A DNA stretch of 64,000 nucleotides from Lachnospiraceae bacterium. Its GTDB lineage: Bacteria; Bacillota; Clostridia; Lachnospirales; Lachnospiraceae. The notes beneath the pieces are model-generated. The model saw nothing but the letters and a program-made list of their open reading frames with translations, searched no databases and was not told where the DNA came from. A program made the translations under genes and the position numbers. This document shows, in pieces, positions 56,106 to 63,952 of this stretch (positions are counted from its first letter, which is position 1; every line of letters starts with the position of its first letter). Location: the NCBI GenBank assembly GCA_017540605.1, contig JAFYAS010000034.1, positions 79,518 through 143,517 of the forward strand, written 5' to 3'.

Positions 56106-56134
56106 TTGAACAACTAAAGTATATGGATTATACT
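56106..56134 (+). promoter_or_regulatory. Promoter of the coiled-coil mini-gene
   Basis: TTGAAC (56106-56111), 17-base spacer, TATACT (56129-56134). Strong match although the gene behind it codes only 64 residues. Confidence 0.75.
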
Positions 56135-56165
56135 ATAATGCAATCAGGAAGAAGGTGCAAAGAAG

Positions 56166-56360
56166 ATGGGAGCAACAAGAGATTTATTCAAGGCTGAATT
56201 TGAAGAAAAAGATAATAAGATTGCAGAGCTTTCAAGGGAGGTAGAAAGTAAAGACAAGCAGCTTGAAACAAAGAATAAGCAGCTCGAGTCAAAAGACTCA
56301 ATTATCGAAAAGCTAAAGACAGAGCTTGCAAGACTTGGCGGTAATGTGGCTATGTTTTGA
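56166..56360 (+). CDS. 64-residue coiled-coil protein
   Basis: Almost wholly a charged coiled coil with heptad-like Lys/Glu/Leu (S-K-D-K-Q-L-E-T-K-N-K-Q-L-E-S-K-D). The first residues G-A-T-R-D-L-F-K-A-E-F-E-E-K resemble the C-terminal ends of Rpn/PD-(D/E)XK family nuclease-transposase proteins common in Lachnospiraceae, so it may be the remaining tail of such a gene. It has a promoter and ribosome site (GGAAGAAGG) of its own and ends before a strong hairpin. Function unknown. Confidence 0.5.
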   Translation: MGATRDLFKAEFEEKDNKIAELSREVESKDKQLETKNKQLESKDSIIEKLKTELARLGGNVAMF

Positions 56361-56381
56361 GCAAGAAATAATGATGTGAAT

Positions 56382-56420
56382 AAGCCTGATAACGGAAAGG
56401 TGTAATCCGTTATCAGGCTT
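56382..56420. terminator. Strong hairpin between converging genes
   Basis: Fifteen perfect base pairs (AAGCCTGATAACGGA with TCCGTTATCAGGCTT) around a nine-base loop. No clean T-run follows on either strand, only T-rich sequence, so termination is likely but not typical. Confidence 0.65.
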
Positions 56421-56436
56421 GTATTATCTGTAATTT

Positions 56437-57489
56437 TTAATCTACCCAAAAAGACACTATCTCCGCAAATCTCGGTAGTGATAGCGATAGCAGGCCATAG
56501 GATGTTGCATCAACAAGACCCCTTCTTTTTAATCGATCTCTGTACACTGACATCTGACTATCTGTCAGAGAAAGCTCGCCTCTGATATCCTTGATTTTCA
56601 TTTGACCGTTTTTTACCAACAAGGTTAGGATATTCTTTTCCGTATCGGGAAGCTTAAACCAGATTTTTTCATATACATATTCACTCAGGGTAGTTTCAAA
56701 GGAACGAATCAATTCGCTATGATCTACTTTGCCTTTGTTTTTTGAGGCACTCTCATAGTAAAGATAGCCGAGAACCTGATAGGCGTAGGCATAGCCCTTG
56801 GTGAGCTTTGCCATTTCTTTTGCTGTTTCATCGCCAAGTGAAAGGATAGAGCTATAGCTTCTTGCTATTGAAAAAAGATTAAGAGGTTCTATATATATCT
56901 TAGGTGCGCGGTATAAAAATGTAAGGGTTTTCTCATTTTGCAGATTGTTAATATTGTCATAGAGCCCTGTCATCAAAAGAAAGATGGGAAGCTTTTTTCT
57001 AAGTAATATCTGATAAATTCCCGCAAATACTTTAATGTTATTATTGCTAACTATCTCATCTATAGAGATCAGTACCCTATATCCTTTATTTGCCAGCTCA
57101 CCGATCATCGTCTCTACGGCGAGAGAAATATCGTAGATAGGAGTAGCATTTTCAATGGAAACGCCGATTCCGAGACCTGACAGATCAATCTTGGCATTGG
57201 CAAAGATTGAATGAAGCTTCCTTCTGCTATATAGATTCGCGGCAATGGTATTCAGAATATCTACATCCGGTGACACATCGATAACGATCCAATCCTTCTT
57301 TTTTTCGAAAGCCTCTGTGATATTGGAAAGCATAGCGGTCTTACCGGAGCCTCTGGTTCCGGATATCATGAACATATAATTGGAAGGAATATCTGCTGTA
57401 AATGTTTCTATGATCTTTGAAGTCTGTTCATTCCTTGATATATAATCTCTTGGTTCAATTCCAAATGCTATGGTAAATGGATTGGACAT
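56437..57489 (-). CDS. ATPase of the ORC/STAND-like AAA class with winged-helix-like end
   Basis: 350 residues. Walker A G-T-R-G-S-G-K-T (Lys 50), Walker B V-L-I-S-I-D-E (Asp 144, Glu 145), a sensor region L-L-M-T-G-L-Y, and near residues 290-340 a winged-helix-like segment (M-K-I-K-D-I-R-G-E-L-S-L-T-D-S-Q-M-S-V-Y-R-D-R-L-K-R-R-G-L split by turns). Similar ATPases of unknown role occur alone in many Firmicutes and archaea. The GGGAGG ribosome site lies within its leader, and the palindromic octamer array covers the presumed transcription start, so it probably controls its own gene. Neighbouring small gene remnants suggest an accessory region. Confidence 0.82.
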   Translation of the reverse strand: MSNPFTIAFGIEPRDYISRNEQTSKIIETFTADIPSNYMFMISGTRGSGKTAMLSNITEAFEKKKDWIVIDVSPDVDILNTIAANLYSRRKLHSIFANAKIDLSGLGIGVSIENATPIYDISLAVETMIGELANKGYRVLISIDEIVSNNNIKVFAGIYQILLRKKLPIFLLMTGLYDNINNLQNEKTLTFLYRAPKIYIEPLNLFSIARSYSSILSLGDETAKEMAKLTKGYAYAYQVLGYLYYESASKNKGKVDHSELIRSFETTLSEYVYEKIWFKLPDTEKNILTLLVKNGQMKIKDIRGELSLTDSQMSVYRDRLKRRGLVDATSYGLLSLSLPRFAEIVSFWVD

Positions 57490-57503
57490 ACAAAAACCTC
57501 CCG

Positions 57504-57571
57504 GTTATAGGTTTAAAATCTCAGTTATAATTAGTTATAACTTTTCAATCTCAGTTATAACTGGTTATAAC
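57504..57571. promoter_or_regulatory. Helically phased GTTATAAC octamer array (candidate operator)
   Basis: The palindrome GTTATAAC (one copy GTTATAAT) starts at 57524, 57534, 57554 and 57564, and a half copy GTTATAGG at 57504. All distances are 10 or 20 bases, about one or two DNA turns, so all sites face the same side of the helix. Two 28-base direct repeats (57518-57545 and 57548-57575, with the same ATCTCAG prefix) contain two octamers each. The array lies just downstream of the minus-strand promoter at 57582-57610, where a bound protein would block the ATPase gene. Confidence 0.75.
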
Positions 57572-57581
57572 TTTTTGTATA

Positions 57582-57610
57582 AGATTACATCAATTATTGA
57601 AAAAAGTCAA
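57582..57610 (-). promoter_or_regulatory. Promoter of the ATPase gene
   Basis: Minus strand TTGACT (57605-57610), 17-base spacer, TAATCT (57582-57587). The start would be at about 57575, the edge of the octamer array. Confidence 0.72.
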
Positions 57611-57631
57611 TGTTATTCCTCTTTTATTTTA

Positions 57632-57660
57632 TTGCGTGAACCCTCAAAATGTGGTATCAT
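57632..57660 (+). promoter_or_regulatory. Promoter of the butyrate operon
   Basis: TTGCGT (57632-57637), 17-base spacer, TATCAT (57655-57660) with TGG before it. Divergent from the ATPase promoter; the -35 boxes are about 22 bases apart. The leader is about 50 bases. Confidence 0.65.
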
Positions 57661-57718
57661 AGCAACAGATTGTGCGTCTTAGCACGCTCGTTAAAAAAAA
57701 TCAATGGAGGATTCTATT

Positions 57719-58915
57719 ATGTCAAAGAAAGTTGTCTTAGCTGGCGCTTGTCGTACAGCTATCGGAACCATGGGTGGTTCTCTTTCTACCACTCCGGCAG
57801 CAGAGCTCGGAGCTATCGTTATCAAGGAGGCACTTAATCGTGCCGGTGTTCCCGCAGATCAGGTTGATCAGGTTTATATGGGTTGTGTTATCCAGGCAGG
57901 TCTTGGTCAGAATGTTGCACGTCAGGCAACACTGAAGGCAGGACTTCCTATCGAGTGTCCCGCAGTTACAGTCAATGTAGTTTGCGGTTCAGGTCTTAAC
58001 TGCGTAAACATGGCTGCCCAGATGATCCAGGCAGGCGACGCAGACATCGTAGTAGCAGGTGGTATGGAGAATATGTCTATGGCACCTTTTGCAATCCCCA
58101 ACGGACGTTACGGTTACAGAATGATGTGGCCTTCACAGAGCAAGGGCGGTCTTGTTGATACTATGGTCAACGATGCTCTTTGGGATGCATTCAATGATTA
58201 TCATATGATCAAGACAGCTGACAATATCGCTGAGCAGTGGGGACTTACCCGTGAGGAGCTCGATGAGTTCTCTGCAAAGAGCCAGGCAAAGGCTTGCGCT
58301 GCAAGAGCAGAAGGCAAGTTCAAGAGAGAGATCGTTCCTGTAGAGATCAAGAAGAAGAAGGAGACCATCGTATTCGATACAGATGAGGGACCTCGTGAGG
58401 GCATCACCGCTGAGAAGCTTGGCGGAATGAGACCTATCAATCCCGACGGATTCGTTACCGCAGGTAATGCATCAGGAATCAATGATGGTGCTGCTGCAGT
58501 AGTTCTTCTTTCAGAGGAGAAGGCTAAGGAGCTCGGTGTTAAGCCTATGGCAACATTCGTAGCAGGAGCACTTGCAGGTGTTGATCCCACTATCATGGGT
58601 ATCGGACCTGTTGCAGCTACAAAGAAGGCAATGGCAAAGGCTGATTACAAGATCGAGGACTTCGATGTTATCGAGGCAAACGAGGCATTTGCTGCACAGT
58701 CAGTAGCAGTAGGAAAGGATCTCGGAATTGATGTAGATAAGCAGCTTAACCCCAGAGGAGGCGCTATCGCACTCGGACATCCCGTAGGAGCTTCAGGCTG
58801 CCGTATTCTTGTTACACTTCTTCACGAGATGGAGGATATGGATCTTAAGAAGGGTCTTGCAACACTTTGTATCGGTGGCGGTATGGGATGCGCTACCATC
58901 GTAGAGCGTGACTAA
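57719..58915 (+). CDS. thlA: Acetyl-CoA C-acetyltransferase (thiolase)
   Basis: 398 residues. Condenses two acetyl-CoA to acetoacetyl-CoA, the first step of butyrate formation. Nucleophile Cys 89 in [16 protein letters not shown] with the catalytic His near 352, and C-I-G-G-G-M-G near 382 with the second Cys. Start at ATG 57719 after TGGAGG. Codon choice (ATC, GTA, CGT) is strongly biased here and in the next genes, as in highly expressed genes. First gene of the operon; followed by a hairpin. Confidence 0.97.
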   Translation: MSKKVVLAGACRTAIGTMGGSLSTTPAAELGAIVIKEALNRAGVPADQVDQVYMGCVIQAGLGQNVARQATLKAGLPIECPAVTVNVVCGSGLNCVNMAAQMIQAGDADIVVAGGMENMSMAPFAIPNGRYGYRMMWPSQSKGGLVDTMVNDALWDAFNDYHMIKTADNIAEQWGLTREELDEFSAKSQAKACAARAEGKFKREIVPVEIKKKKETIVFDTDEGPREGITAEKLGGMRPINPDGFVTAGNASGINDGAAAVVLLSEEKAKELGVKPMATFVAGALAGVDPTIMGIGPVAATKKAMAKADYKIEDFDVIEANEAFAAQSVAVGKDLGIDVDKQLNPRGGAIALGHPVGASGCRILVTLLHEMEDMDLKKGLATLCIGGGMGCATIVERD

Positions 58916-58926
58916 TATGTAAAGGA

Positions 58927-58956
58927 CAGGGGGGTAATAAAACTATTACCCCTCTG
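58927..58956 (+). other. Strong hairpin between thl and crt
   Basis: Thirteen base pairs with one G-T pair (CAGGGGGGTAATA, 58927-58939, with TATTACCCCTCTG, 58944-58956) around AAAC. No T-run follows, so it is not a plain terminator; it may protect the thl message end or lower read-through. Confidence 0.7.
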
Positions 58957-58983
58957 ATCATGATTATAAGCGAGGAAAATATA

Positions 58984-59775
58984 ATGGAATTTATTACGTA
59001 CGAGCAGGACGGCTTTGTAGGTATTGTTACCATCAATCGTCCTAAGGCATTGAACGCACTCAATTCTCAGGTTCTTGATGAGCTCAATGAGACACTTGAC
59101 AGCGTAGATGTAAACACCACAAGATGCCTTATCCTTACCGGTGCAGGCGAGAAGAGCTTCGTAGCAGGCGCAGATATCGGAGAGATGAGCACACTCACAA
59201 AGGCAGAGGGAGAGGCCTTCGGAAAGAAGGGTAACGATGTCTTCAGAAAGCTTGAGACACTTCCCATCCCTACTATCGCAGCAGTAAACGGCTTCGCACT
59301 TGGTGGCGGATGCGAGATCTCAATGAGCTGTGACATCAGGATCTGTTCAGACAATGCGATCTTCGGTCAGCCCGAGGTAGGTCTTGGAATCACCCCCGGC
59401 TTCGGTGGAACTCAGAGACTTGCAAGACTTGTAAGCCCCGGTATGGCAAAGCAGCTTATTTATACAGCAAGAAATATCAAGGCAGACGAGGCATATCGTA
59501 TCGGCCTTGTAAATGCAGTATATCCCCAGGAAGAACTTATGGATGCAGCAAAGAAGATGGCAGCAGGTATCGCAGCAAACGCACCCATCGCAGTAAGAAA
59601 CTGCAAGAAGGCAATAAATGACGGACTCCAGGTAGATATGGATCAGGCAATCGTGATCGAAGAGAAGCTCTTCGGTGACTGCTTCGAGACAGAAGACCAG
59701 AAGGCCGGTATGGGCAACTTCCTCGAGAAGGACAAAGAGAAGAAGTTAAAGGTAGTACCTTTCCAGAACAAGTAA
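58984..59775 (+). CDS. crt: 3-hydroxybutyryl-CoA dehydratase (crotonase)
   Basis: 263 residues. Turns 3-hydroxybutyryl-CoA into crotonyl-CoA. A-G-A-D-I-G-E-M near residue 66 (CoA/oxyanion region), N-G-F-A-L-G-G-G-C-E with Glu about 113, and P-E-V-G-L-G-I-T-P-G-F-G-G-T-Q with the second Glu about 133 are all present. ATG 58984 is preferred (GCGAGGA before it) to an ATG at 58960 close to the hairpin. Confidence 0.95.
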   Translation: MEFITYEQDGFVGIVTINRPKALNALNSQVLDELNETLDSVDVNTTRCLILTGAGEKSFVAGADIGEMSTLTKAEGEAFGKKGNDVFRKLETLPIPTIAAVNGFALGGGCEISMSCDIRICSDNAIFGQPEVGLGITPGFGGTQRLARLVSPGMAKQLIYTARNIKADEAYRIGLVNAVYPQEELMDAAKKMAAGIAANAPIAVRNCKKAINDGLQVDMDQAIVIEEKLFGDCFETEDQKAGMGNFLEKDKEKKLKVVPFQNK

Positions 59776-59795
59776 TCATTAGGAGGTAATAAAAC

Positions 59796-60668
59796 ATGAA
59801 GGTAGGCGTAATTGGCGCAGGAACCATGGGACAGGGCATTGCAAAAGCATTTGCTCAGACAGAAGGCTACGAGGTAGCACTCTGCGATATCAAGCAGGAG
59901 TGGGCTGACGGCGGTAAGGACAAGATCGCAAAAGGCTACGCGAGACTCGTAGAAAAAGGAAAAATGACACAGGAAGCAGTAGACGGCATTCTCGCCAAGA
60001 TCACTGCAGGACTTAAGGAAGACCTCTGTGCAGACTGCGATCTTATCGTAGAGGCAGCATTTGAGGATATGCAGGTAAAGAAGACCACATTTGGTGAGCT
60101 TGACAAGATCTGTAAGGAAGGATGTATCTTCGCATCAAATACATCATCACTTTCAATCACAGAGATCGGTAACGGACTTAGCCGTCCCATGATCGGAATG
60201 CACTTCTTCAATCCCGCAGATCGTATGAAACTTGTAGAGGTTATCGCAGGCGTAAATACACCTGATGAGACAGTAGCAGCTATCAAGAAGATCTCAGAGG
60301 AGATCGGCAAGACACCCGTACAGGTAAATGAGGCAGCAGGTTTCGTAGTAAACCGTATCCTTATTCCTCTTATCAATGAGGCAGCTTTCATCAAGATGGA
60401 AGGCGTTTCAGATATCGCAGGAATCGATGCAGCAATGAAGCTCGGTGCAAATCATCCTATGGGACCTTTGGAGCTCGGCGATTTCGTAGGACTTGATATC
60501 TGCCTTGCGATCATGGATGTACTTTACAAGGAGACAGGCGATTCAAAGTATCGCGCATGTCCTCTCCTTCGCAAGATGGTACGTGGTGGCAACCTTGGTG
60601 TAAAGAGCGGCAAGGGATTCTACAAGTACAACGAAGATCGTACAAAGACACCCGTAGATGCACTTTAA
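59796..60668 (+). CDS. hbd: 3-hydroxybutyryl-CoA dehydrogenase
   Basis: 290 residues. N-terminal Rossmann fold with G-A-G-T-M-G at residues 7-12, then A-S-N-T-S-S-L near 113, G-M-H-F-F-N-P-A near 135 with the catalytic His, and the helical C-terminal domain (G-F-V-V-N-R-I, N-H-P-M-G-P-L-E-L). Reduces acetoacetyl-CoA with NADH or NADPH. AGGAGG before the ATG. 20 bases after crt. Confidence 0.97.
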   Translation: MKVGVIGAGTMGQGIAKAFAQTEGYEVALCDIKQEWADGGKDKIAKGYARLVEKGKMTQEAVDGILAKITAGLKEDLCADCDLIVEAAFEDMQVKKTTFGELDKICKEGCIFASNTSSLSITEIGNGLSRPMIGMHFFNPADRMKLVEVIAGVNTPDETVAAIKKISEEIGKTPVQVNEAAGFVVNRILIPLINEAAFIKMEGVSDIAGIDAAMKLGANHPMGPLELGDFVGLDICLAIMDVLYKETGDSKYRACPLLRKMVRGGNLGVKSGKGFYKYNEDRTKTPVDAL

Positions 60669-60678
60669 TCAGAAAGAA

Positions 60679-60708
60679 TGATAATCGCTATAAAGCGCGA
60701 TTTCATCA
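60679..60708 (+). other. Hairpin between hbd and bcd
   Basis: TGATAATCGC pairs with GCGATT-TC-ATCA (10 pairs with a two-base bulge) around TATAAAGC. It fills most of the 72-base gap and has no T-run; candidate RNA processing or stability site. Confidence 0.55.
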
Positions 60709-60740
60709 TAAACAAAATCTTTATGGAGGAATAAGATAAA

Positions 60741-61913
60741 ATGGATTTCGGTTTAAGTAAAAAGCATGAAATGGCTCAGGGCCTTTTCAGAGAATTTGCT
60801 GAAAAAGAAGTAAAGCCTCTCGCTCAAGAGGTAGATGAGACAGAGAAGTTCCCTAGAGAGACCGTAGATAAGATGGCCAAGGCAGGCTTCCTCGGTATTC
60901 CCGTTCCCAAGGAGTTCGGCGGACAGGGATGTGATCCCCTTACATACGTTATGTGTGTAGAGGAGCTCTCAAAGGTATGCGGAACTACAGGCGTTATCGT
61001 ATCAGCACATACATCACTTTGTGTTGATCCTATCCAGACATACGGAACACCTGAGCAGAAGGCAAAGTACCTTCCCGACCTCGCTTCAGGAAAGAAGCTT
61101 GGTGCATTCGGTCTTACTGAGCCGGGCGCAGGTACAGATGCACAGGGACAGCAGACAAAGGCTGTACTTGATGAGGCAACAAATGAGTGGGTACTTAACG
61201 GATCAAAGTGCTTCATCACAAACGGTAAGGAAGCAGATGTATATATCGTTATCGCAGTTACCGGTAAGGTAGAGAAGCGCGGTAAGACAATGAAGGAGAT
61301 ATCTGCATTTATCGTAGAGAAGGGAACACCCGGATTTACATTCGGAACCAAGGAGAACAAGATGGGTATCCGTGGTTCTTCAACATACGAGCTTATCTTC
61401 ACAGATTGCCGTATCCCCGCTGAGAACCTTCTCGGACAGAAGGGTAAGGGCTTCAATATCGCAATGCATACACTTGACGGTGGACGTATCGGAATCGCTG
61501 CACAGGCACTTGGTCTTGCAGAGGGCGCATTGGAGACAACCATCAACTATGTAAAGGAAAGAAAGCAGTTCGGTCGTTCCATTGCACAGTTCCAGAATAC
61601 ACAGTTCGTACTTGCAGACCTTGCAACAAAGGTAGAGGCTGCTAAGCTTCTCGTATACAAGGCAGCAATGAAGAAGGCAGAGTATCAGGCTAATCCCAAG
61701 GTATCTTACTCAGTAGAGGCTGCTATGGCAAAGCTTGCTGCAGCAGAGATAGCTATGGAAGTAACTACAAAGTGCGTACAGTTACATGGTGGTTACGGAT
61801 ACATCAGAGAGTACGATGTAGAGCGTATGATGCGTGATGCCAAGATCACTGAGATCTATGAGGGTACCTCAGAGGTTCAGCGTATGGTAATTTCAGCAAA
61901 TATAATGAAATAA
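60741..61913 (+). CDS. bcd: Butyryl-CoA dehydrogenase
   Basis: 390 residues. FAD acyl-CoA dehydrogenase. G-A-F-G-L-T-E-P-G-A-G-T-D near residue 125 binds flavin and substrate, R-K-Q-F-G-R-S-I near 275, Q-L-H-G-G-Y-G-Y near 350, and Y-E-G-T-S-E with the catalytic Glu about 374. With EtfAB it couples crotonyl-CoA reduction to ferredoxin reduction (bifurcation) in this group of anaerobes. TGGAGGAATAAG ribosome site. 13 bases before etfB. Confidence 0.97.
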   Translation: MDFGLSKKHEMAQGLFREFAEKEVKPLAQEVDETEKFPRETVDKMAKAGFLGIPVPKEFGGQGCDPLTYVMCVEELSKVCGTTGVIVSAHTSLCVDPIQTYGTPEQKAKYLPDLASGKKLGAFGLTEPGAGTDAQGQQTKAVLDEATNEWVLNGSKCFITNGKEADVYIVIAVTGKVEKRGKTMKEISAFIVEKGTPGFTFGTKENKMGIRGSSTYELIFTDCRIPAENLLGQKGKGFNIAMHTLDGGRIGIAAQALGLAEGALETTINYVKERKQFGRSIAQFQNTQFVLADLATKVEAAKLLVYKAAMKKAEYQANPKVSYSVEAAMAKLAAAEIAMEVTTKCVQLHGGYGYIREYDVERMMRDAKITEIYEGTSEVQRMVISANIMK

Positions 61914-61926
61914 GGAGGAGCTTACC

Positions 61927-62712
61927 GTGAAAATCGTTGTTTGTGTAAAGCAGGTACCTGATACAAAGGGCGGCGTACAGTTCAACCCCGATGGTACATT
62001 AAATAGAGCAGCTATGCTCACAATCATGAATCCTGATGACAAGGCAGGACTTGAGGCTGCACTTAGACTCAAGGATCAGTATGGAGCTGAGGTAACAGTA
62101 GTTACCATGGGCCTTCCCAAGGCAGAGGAGGTTCTTCGTGAGGCTATCGCTATGGGAGCAGACAAGGGAATCCTTGTAACAGATAGAGTATTAGGTGGTG
62201 CAGATACTTGGGCTACTTCAACAACTCTTGCAGGAGCACTTAGAAATCTTGAGTATGACCTTATCATCACAGGCCGTCAGGCTATCGATGGTGATACCGC
62301 ACAGGTAGGTCCTCAGATCTCAGAGCATCTTGATATTCCTGTTATCTCATATGCACAGGAGATCAAGGTAGATGGCGATTCAGTAGTAGTTAAGCGTCAG
62401 TATGATGACAGATATCATATGGTAAAGGCTAAGATGCCTTGCCTTATCACAGCTCTTGCAGAGCTCAATGAGCCGAGATATATGACTCCCGGCGGAATCT
62501 TTGATGCTTATGATGCAGAGATCACTGTATGGGGCAGAGCAGACCTTAAGGATATCGATGATTCAAATCTCGGTCTTAAGGGATCACCTACAAAGATCGC
62601 AAAGGCTTCAGACAAGGTAAGAAAGGGTGCCGGCGAGAAGGTTACTCCCGACTCACCTGATGAGGCAGCAAAGTTGGTTGTTGACAAGCTTTTAGCAAAG
62701 CACATTATCTAA
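61927..62712 (+). CDS. etfB: Electron transfer flavoprotein beta subunit
   Basis: 261 residues. K-I-V-V-C-V-K-Q-V-P-D-T at the N-terminus, A-L-R-L-K-D near 49, G-R-Q-A-I-D-G-D-T-A-Q-V-G near 118 are family signatures of the FAD-bifurcating EtfB. GTG start at 61927 after AAGGAGG. Forms a dimer with EtfA and works with Bcd. Confidence 0.96.
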   Translation: MKIVVCVKQVPDTKGGVQFNPDGTLNRAAMLTIMNPDDKAGLEAALRLKDQYGAEVTVVTMGLPKAEEVLREAIAMGADKGILVTDRVLGGADTWATSTTLAGALRNLEYDLIITGRQAIDGDTAQVGPQISEHLDIPVISYAQEIKVDGDSVVVKRQYDDRYHMVKAKMPCLITALAELNEPRYMTPGGIFDAYDAEITVWGRADLKDIDDSNLGLKGSPTKIAKASDKVRKGAGEKVTPDSPDEAAKLVVDKLLAKHII

Positions 62713-62738
62713 TATTAAAAGGAAAAGTGGTGAAATAA

Positions 62739-63800
62739 ATGGGAGCATTAGCACAATCAGAAATAGAAAAATACAAGGGCGTATATGTATATGCGCAGCA
62801 GGTAGACAATGAGATCAGCGGCATTTCTTATGAGCTTTTAGGAAAGGCTAAGGATCTTGCAAAGGATCTTGACGCAGAGGTAACAGCAGTACTTATCGGT
62901 TCAGGCGTTAAGGATCTTGCAGACAATCTCGCTGAGTACGGTGCAGACAAGGTAATCGTAGTTGACGATCCTGAGCTTAAGGATTACAGAACTGAGCCTT
63001 ACACACATGCACTTGCATCAGTGATCAATGAATATAAGCCCGAGATCATGCTCGTAGGCGCTACCGCGATCGGTAGAGATCTTGGCCCCAGGGTATCAGC
63101 AAGAGTAGCAACAGGTCTTACAGCAGACTGTACAGTACTTGAGATCGGTGATTTCCCTCTTGTACCCCTTCCCAATCAGGAGCAGAAGCATAAGCAGCTT
63201 CTTATGACTCGTCCTGCATTCGGTGGAAATACTATCGCAACTATCGCATGTCCCGACAACCGTCCTCAGATGGCAACAGTTCGTCCCGGTGTTATGCAGA
63301 AGATCGATCCTATCAAGGGCGCTAAGGCAGAGGTAATTGAATATAATCCCGGCTTCACACCTGACAACAAGTATGTTGAGATACTTGAGGTAGTAAAGGC
63401 AGTTTCAAACGCTGTAGATATCATGGATGCAAAGATCCTTGTATCAGGCGGTCGTGGAGTAGGCTCACCCGAGAACTTCAAACTTCTTGAGGATCTTGCA
63501 GACGCTATCGGCGGTACAGTAAGCTGCTCACGTGCAGTTGTTGACTCAGGCTGGAAGCCCAAGGAGCTTCAGGTTGGTCAGACAGGAAAGACTGTTCGTC
63601 CCAATGTATATTTTGCTATCGGTATCTCAGGTGCTATCCAGCATGTTGCAGGTATGGAAGAGTCTGATTTCATCGTAGCTATCAACAAGGATGAGGATGC
63701 ACCTATCTTTGATGTAGCTGATTACGGTATCGTAGGAGATCTCAACAAGATCGTTCCTCTTCTTACCCAGGGAATCAAGGACGCTATTGCAAATAAGTGA
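62739..63800 (+). CDS. etfA: Electron transfer flavoprotein alpha subunit
   Basis: 353 residues. The C-terminal FAD domain shows L-V-S-G-G-R-G-V-G-S near residue 230, G-C-S-R-like S-C-S-R-A-V-V-D-S-G-W near 263, Q-V-G-Q-T-G-K-T-V near 279 and A-I-G-I-S-G-A-I-Q-H-V-A-G near 297. Completes the bifurcating Bcd-Etf complex. Last gene of the operon; a strong terminator follows after 15 bases. Confidence 0.97.
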   Translation: MGALAQSEIEKYKGVYVYAQQVDNEISGISYELLGKAKDLAKDLDAEVTAVLIGSGVKDLADNLAEYGADKVIVVDDPELKDYRTEPYTHALASVINEYKPEIMLVGATAIGRDLGPRVSARVATGLTADCTVLEIGDFPLVPLPNQEQKHKQLLMTRPAFGGNTIATIACPDNRPQMATVRPGVMQKIDPIKGAKAEVIEYNPGFTPDNKYVEILEVVKAVSNAVDIMDAKILVSGGRGVGSPENFKLLEDLADAIGGTVSCSRAVVDSGWKPKELQVGQTGKTVRPNVYFAIGISGAIQHVAGMEESDFIVAINKDEDAPIFDVADYGIVGDLNKIVPLLTQGIKDAIANK

Positions 63801-63815
63801 TCTTAAGCATATTTA

Positions 63816-63853
63816 AAAACCTTGCCGTTCGAAGTGAATGGCAAGGTTTTTTC
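63816..63853 (+). terminator. Terminator of the butyrate operon
   Basis: AAAACCTTGCC (63816-63826) pairs with GGCAAGGTTTT (63840-63850), loop 13 bases, followed by TTCTTTT. Confidence 0.92.
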
Positions 63854-63895
63854 TTTTGCGTTACAGTTCACCTAAAGGCCAAATGTAGTATTATA

Positions 63896-63950
63896 AAAGG
63901 GATACGAGAAATCTGTTGTGACTTGTTCACAAAGTTTTCTGTATCCCTTT
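63896..63950 (-). terminator. Nested hairpin, probable terminator for a minus-strand gene
   Basis: AAAGGGATAC (63896-63905) pairs with GTATCCCTTT (63941-63950); inside it TTGTGA and TCACAA form a second stem. On the minus strand the outer arm ends in CCCTTTTATAA. It stands right after the possible stop codon of the gene that enters from the right edge. Confidence 0.5.
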
Positions 63951-63952
63951 GT

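Noticed and set aside
57504..57571. Plasmid-type replication origin with iterons and an ORC-like initiator
   Set aside because: The repeats sit on a promoter start in a chromosomal context with no adjacent AT-rich unwinding region or partition genes; operator function explains them more simply.
60824..61546. 240-codon minus-strand frame over bcd
   Set aside because: Shadow of a highly biased coding sequence; composition is Ser/Pro-rich antisense text with no ribosome site.
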